Positions 59,804-64,000 of a stretch of 64,000 bases of DNA are shown here, in pieces (position 1 is the stretch's first letter; each line of letters begins with the position of its first letter). The stretch spans positions 1,984,001 to 2,048,000 of the forward strand of contig JAEHOE010000002.1 of assembly GCA_016858145.1 (NCBI GenBank), in the 5' to 3' direction. Source of the DNA: Edaphochlamys debaryana (lineage: Eukaryota; Chlorophyta; Chlorophyceae; Chlamydomonadales). Below the pieces are notes generated by a model. It saw only the letters and a list, made by a program, of their open reading frames with translations. It ran no database searches and was not told the DNA's origin. The position numbers and the translations under genes were made by a program.

Positions 59804-62800
59804 CTAGCTCGCGTAGAGCTCGATCTCGACGATCCGAATCAGGGCCTTGTCCGTGGCTTCCTTCCGGTAGCAGGCCAGGGCGAAGTCCATGACGCTCGTC
59901 AGCGCTGGGCTGAAGGTGTGGATGTACTCAGCGGGCTGGGAGAGGTCATGCTGCGGGTCGGAACCGGGCAACCAAGAGGGGCGTACTATTGTGATGAGGC
60001 AGGGGGATGGGGCCAAAGCAAAGATGCCCTCGCTCTCTAACCCCTTGCCAGCTCGGATGGGCTGAAATGCTCATGCATGAATTCGAAGTCAGCTAGGTGC
60101 GGTCCGTTCATGCGTGCACAACTGCACATGCTCACCGTCTGCGTCGTGTTGAAGTCTGCATACGCCGAGGAGCTGTCGCCCCCACCCAGCCAGGAGTTGA
60201 GCGTGAAGGCACACCCGGTCGACGACAGGTACGCCGGGTCGCCAGCAACGTAGACCACGCGGGCCTTGGCAACCTTGAGGTACGTCGAGAATGCAACTTG
60301 AATCCTGCGGGGTCGGGGTCCAGGTTATAGCAACGGGAGGGAGCGGTGAATAAAAGTGATGCGGCAAGAACGGGTGCTGAGACACCACGGTGACACAAGC
60401 AAGGGGGAGGCCCTCGGAAGCAGCTGTATGTCTGGGAGCCACAGTCCACCACCGACGTGGGGTCGGGGCCAGGTCAAGCTCTTGCCCTCCGAATGCCTGC
60501 CAATGGGTCATGTGCACGCAACACGCTACGGCACTCACATGGGCTCCGTATCAAACGCAACCGCTCCCTCCTGCGCGGGCAGACACAGGCAACGGGGCGG
60601 AGGGGGAAGGACGGTAGGCAGGGACAGCGGTATCTCTCTGGCACAGATCATGACAGCGCGCATGCAGAGACAGAGACACAGGCAACGGGGCGGAGGGGGA
60701 AAGAGGGTAGGCACTAGGCAGGGACTTAGAAAGCGGTCTCTCTCTCTCTGGCACAGATCACCACAGCGCGCAGAGACAGAGATGAGCTAGATGAGCACCA
60801 CCGGGGAAACCCAGCAGGCCATGGATCGAGCACCCCCCAGGTCCCCAGCAGGCGACTGGTTCCCCGGGCCGTGCCCTTGCGCACTCGCTTGCCTGGCACC
60901 CCTGTTCTTAACCCCCTCATCAGTACGCACGCACGCACCCATGCGGTGTCGAGCTTGCCGTCCATCGAGTTGTTGCAGGGGAACCCGGCCTGGGCTGTGG
61001 AGCAATCGACACTGGACTTGTGGGCGGTGGTGAGGATGTTGGTGCCCAGAGATCCTGCGTGGGCGTAATGTGGCCGCGGGCGGGTCGTGGTTACCGTGAT
61101 AGGGCGGGTGGCGGGTTCAGAAAGGTCAGCAGGGGCCCCTCTGAGCGTTGCTGACTCATCAGGCATGGATACAACCGTACGGCAACCACAAAGGCAAACC
61201 GTCTGACAACAGCACACGGTGTACGGTATGTCAAGTCGACATCAGGGTTGGACTCCCCCCCCCCGTCACGCATGCCCCTGGCTTAGCGGGTGCTGAGTCG
61301 ACATTGGGGTTGGACTACTCTACCCCCTTTCACGCATGCCCCTGGCTTAGCGGGTGCCACAGTCTAACCACGCCAACGCCCCCCCCCCCCCTCACCCTTG
61401 CAGGTTCCGTTCATGAAGGTGGAACCTCCCAGGCACTGCGCGCGGGCGGGAGGCATGTGGGCATGAGGCATGTGCAAGGAAGCGCCAAGACGGGACGCAG
61501 AGAGGGTTAAGGCGGCGGCAGGGTAGGGGTCCTGGTGGGCAATCAACAGCAGAAAGGTTCCAGCTGCCAGATGGCAGGTGCCACTGCCAAGGGGGGAGCT
61601 CGCTCCGTCCCTTCCGTCCTGCCACCTCTGTCACTCGACCGCTATTTCTTCTTCCCAAGTAATATGTCTAGTCCTAATGCCGCGCGCTCTCGACTGCACC
61701 ACCCCCACAACTCACGCTGCAGTTGTACTTCCACGGCGTGGCGGCGGTGGGGGCCCTGATGCAAGCATTGCCGGTGCCGCAAGGGTTGCCGGCACACTGG
61801 TCTGCATGCGTTATGGGGTCAAGAGCTAATCAATTACATATCAGTGTTGTACCAAACATCACTCCAGGGCCTGGCACGAGCGCATCCTGCGGCCGTCAGC
61901 CGCCTAGGCCGCACAAGCCTGCGCGCGCAAAGGGGCCCCGCGCTCACCGGTGCAGGTGGGACCGTTCAACCAGCCCGTGGGGCACTGCAAGGGGGGGAGG
62001 TAGGGGCGAAACTGGTGAGGCCACCAGAGCCCGCATGGGCTCCAAGGGCATAGGCCAGAGGCCAGAGGCACGTGGGGACGACACGAGGACGGATCTGACA
62101 AGCAAATCTAGCACAAGGCCCGCCCTTCCTGGCCGCCCGGTCCGCCATCTGATCCCGCCGCGGCTTCGCCGCTCCGCACCGCGCATGTGTACTTGTACGT
62201 GGTCCGTGCGAACGGGGCCCCGGTGCAGTTGCCCTCGCCACAGGGGTGGTGCAAGCAGGGGTCTGCAGCAGGAGGGCGCGGTACGGAGGACCATGTTGGT
62301 TCCTGGCGAGCGAGCATGACATGACACAAGCTGTGACAGCACCGCCGCTCTGGGCGGGAGCGGGGAGTAGTAGGAGCGGGATGAGACCCCCGGGGTGCCA
62401 GTTGTAATGTGCGTGTCGGGAGAGCATGCAGCATGCCGACTCACTGTAGCAGTCTCCCGCCGTGGCGTTGTATGCCCAGGATGGCTGGGTGGGGCAGATG
62501 CAGCTGTGGACGGGCGGTGGGCGGACGACGGGGGTGGGTTGAGTCGGTTAGGGAACGAAAGAGTAAGCACACCAGCTCCATCCGGCCAAGTTTCGCGCAC
62601 AGGAGGACCTAAGCCTAGCAGCGAGGGGCAAGGACGTAGATAGCACCTAGAAACGCTGTAAGCATTCCATCCTCGCTCCCATCGCCCACCGGTACGAGCC
62701 AGCGAGGTTCTGGCACACGGCACCGCCGTGGCAGACGCTTGGGAGCAGGTTGCACTGCAGGGGCGGGAGGGCGGGGTACGCTTCCAATTCAGGCATCTTC

Positions 62801-64000
62801 GATCTTCCGTACTGCTGCGACCGCTAGCTCTCAGGTGAACGCCCATCCAGTCCGCTCCCCCTCTCCCCGCCGCCTGCCGCCTCGATCGGGGGCCTAGCCC
62901 ATTGAACCCACCTCATTGATATCAACGCAGGCTGTGCCATTGTAGAAGTAGCCATTCCTGAGGACAACAAACGCCGGGACCTACTTAGCTAGTCATCAGG
63001 CAGGCAGGTCGTACAGGTCGGCTGGCAAGATCAAGAGGTACGGTAGGGCATGCAGCAAGCCTTACGGCAGGTCCCAGCTCAGCTAGGATTTTGTCAACTC
63101 ACGGGCAGCGGCAGATAGGCCAAACCGGCTGCAAGGGGACGGGTAAGGCAGCAGAGGGGCATGCCAGCGAGCCGTAAACGAAGATAAGGTCTGACCCTTG
63201 CCCACACAGAAGTGCGTGAGTGCACCCCGCACCCTACTTGCTCCCTATGTGCCCCCTATGTGCTCATCTTACCGCGTCGACACAGACAGAGTTGCCCTTG
63301 CACGGGTTGTTTGTCAGACACTCGTTGACATCTGCGAAGATGGAAGGGCAGCCATGTCATGGGGCAGAGGAGCGAGCGGCGCTAATTGGTACCCGCCCGC
63401 ATGCCTCTTGTTTTGCGGCCCCCACGCCCACAGAAACCCAGCAGCTTCTCACCGAAGCAGCCGCCCCTCGTGTGGTTGTACGCATACCCAGTGGGGCACG
63501 TGCACCTGCAACCCGGGGCAGCGGGCAGGTGACCGGACAGTCGAGTGCATACGGACGCATGCATTGTGTGTTGCACCGTCCAACCGGACTGAAGCGCAGA
63601 AACTAAGCCATGCCCGCGGCCTGCTGCCGTACGCACGTGTAGGAGTTCGCCGGCGAGTTGACGCAGAGGGAGTTGCCCTTGCAGATACCCAGCAGGCACT
63701 CTGCACCCAAGACAGGTCAAGGTTCAGGCATTGGATGGATGCATCCAGCCATATGACAAGGGCATGGGTGAAGGCATGGATGACAAAAGCGTAGGCCAAC
63801 GTGAAGCTAAGGGTTTTGAAGTGGCCCTACCTACGGCCCTACCCGAAACCACACCTAAAAGAACCCGGAGCGATGCATGCCTCCTGCCTGCCTTGGGCCC
63901 CGGGGCCCCTAGCCTTTCTCGCGCCAAGTACCGCCCCCGGAAGCACACCACACGCACCATTGTTGTCTTCAGTCAGCAGACCGACCGGGAGTGCACATGG
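59804..64000 (-). CDS. Secreted EGF-repeat protein with F5/8C-like C terminus, 5' partial
   Basis: Sixteen exons in the window, all phases consistent: 64000-63958 (partial), 63700-63637, 63505-63453, 63331-63273, 63128-63103, 62957-62912, 62754-62690, 62503-62445, 62262-62180, 61984-61948, 61801-61716, 61435-61396, 61054-60939, 60570-60539, 60304-60136, 59950-59804; 374 residues, TAG stop. Five Cys-rich EGF-like modules follow one another, the second with the calcium-binding start DVNECLTNNPCKGNSVC, then a domain that begins near TAHKSSVDC, contains SMDGKLDTAW and ends ALIRIVEIELYAS, the pattern of an F5/8 type C (discoidin) jelly-roll. Such proteins are extracellular or cell-surface; a wall or matrix role is likely but inferred. 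Exons are tiny (26, 32, 37, 40 bp among them) and split each EGF module in two. Signal peptide and start lie beyond 64000. Confidence 0.87.
60583..60780 (-). repeat. About 95-bp tandem duplication in EGF gene intron
   Basis: Two copies share CAGGCAACGGGGCGGAGGGG, TCTCTGGCACAGATCA and CACAGCGCGC/GACAGCGCGC, within the intron upstream of the 32-bp exon 60570-60539. Confidence 0.88.
61231..61363 (-). repeat. About 66-bp tandem duplication in EGF gene intron
   Basis: GTCGACATCAGGGTTGGACT and CACGCATGCCCCTGGCTTAG occur once at 61231-61293 and again, slightly changed, at 61296-61363, in the intron between exons 61435-61396 and 61054-60939. Confidence 0.9.

Overview
This window is nuclear DNA from a GC-rich green alga, most likely a volvocine (Chlamydomonas/Volvox type). 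The evidence is: many short spliced exons with GTGAGT/GTGGGT donors and CAG acceptors; TGTAA-type poly(A) signals; coding sequence rich in Ala, Gly and Pro; and a gene set that includes a photorespiratory phosphatase, a chloroplast-type ABC half transporter, a mitochondrial ketoacyl-ACP synthase, a p25-alpha protein of the kind found with microtubules, and an EGF-repeat protein. The species cannot be named from the sequence. Exon structures were built by eye from reading frame, splice consensus and phase agreement; no transcript or database was used.

Layout: (1) 2-12260 (+), the 3' part of a giant, mostly unrecognised ankyrin/leucine-rich-repeat-like gene, at least 16 exons and 3222 codons in the window, 5' end missing. 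(2) 12261-15831, gene-poor convergent interval with one possible degraded coding remnant. (3) 15832-21850 (-), Ala-rich protein with an F-box-like motif and ankyrin-like segments. (4) 23386-27611 (-), phosphoglycolate phosphatase, 11 exons. (5) 27879-31333 (+), mitochondrial 3-oxoacyl-ACP synthase, 9 exons, divergent from (4) across only 267 bp. (6) 33341-35047 (-), bZIP transcription factor with an Arg-Glu tail. (7) 35015-39904, a tandem array of a 2196-bp unit (2.2 copies, nearly identical) that begins inside codon 11 of the bZIP gene and so repeats its start codon and upstream region. (8) 40578-47560 (-), chloroplast-type ABCD half transporter, 14 exons. (9) 48058-54743 (+), long coiled-coil protein of unknown role. 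(10) 55935-57918 (+), p25-alpha (TPPP-like) protein with two copies of the signature. (11) 59804-64000 (-), secreted EGF-repeat protein with a C-terminal F5/8C-like domain, 5' end missing.

The most unusual signal is structural. In at least seven introns of five genes (ABCD transporter, phosphatase, coiled-coil gene, ketoacyl synthase, F-box/ankyrin gene) the last 15-50 bases of the upstream exon, usually together with the 5' splice site, recur one to three times as diverged direct copies inside the intron. Some copies keep the reading frame and a usable donor. This looks like a recurrent process of intron growth from the donor side that also creates decoy or alternative donors. The second signal is the 2196-bp array at the bZIP promoter. 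The third is the head-to-head pairing of a photorespiratory phosphatase with the synthase that feeds mitochondrial lipoate synthesis.
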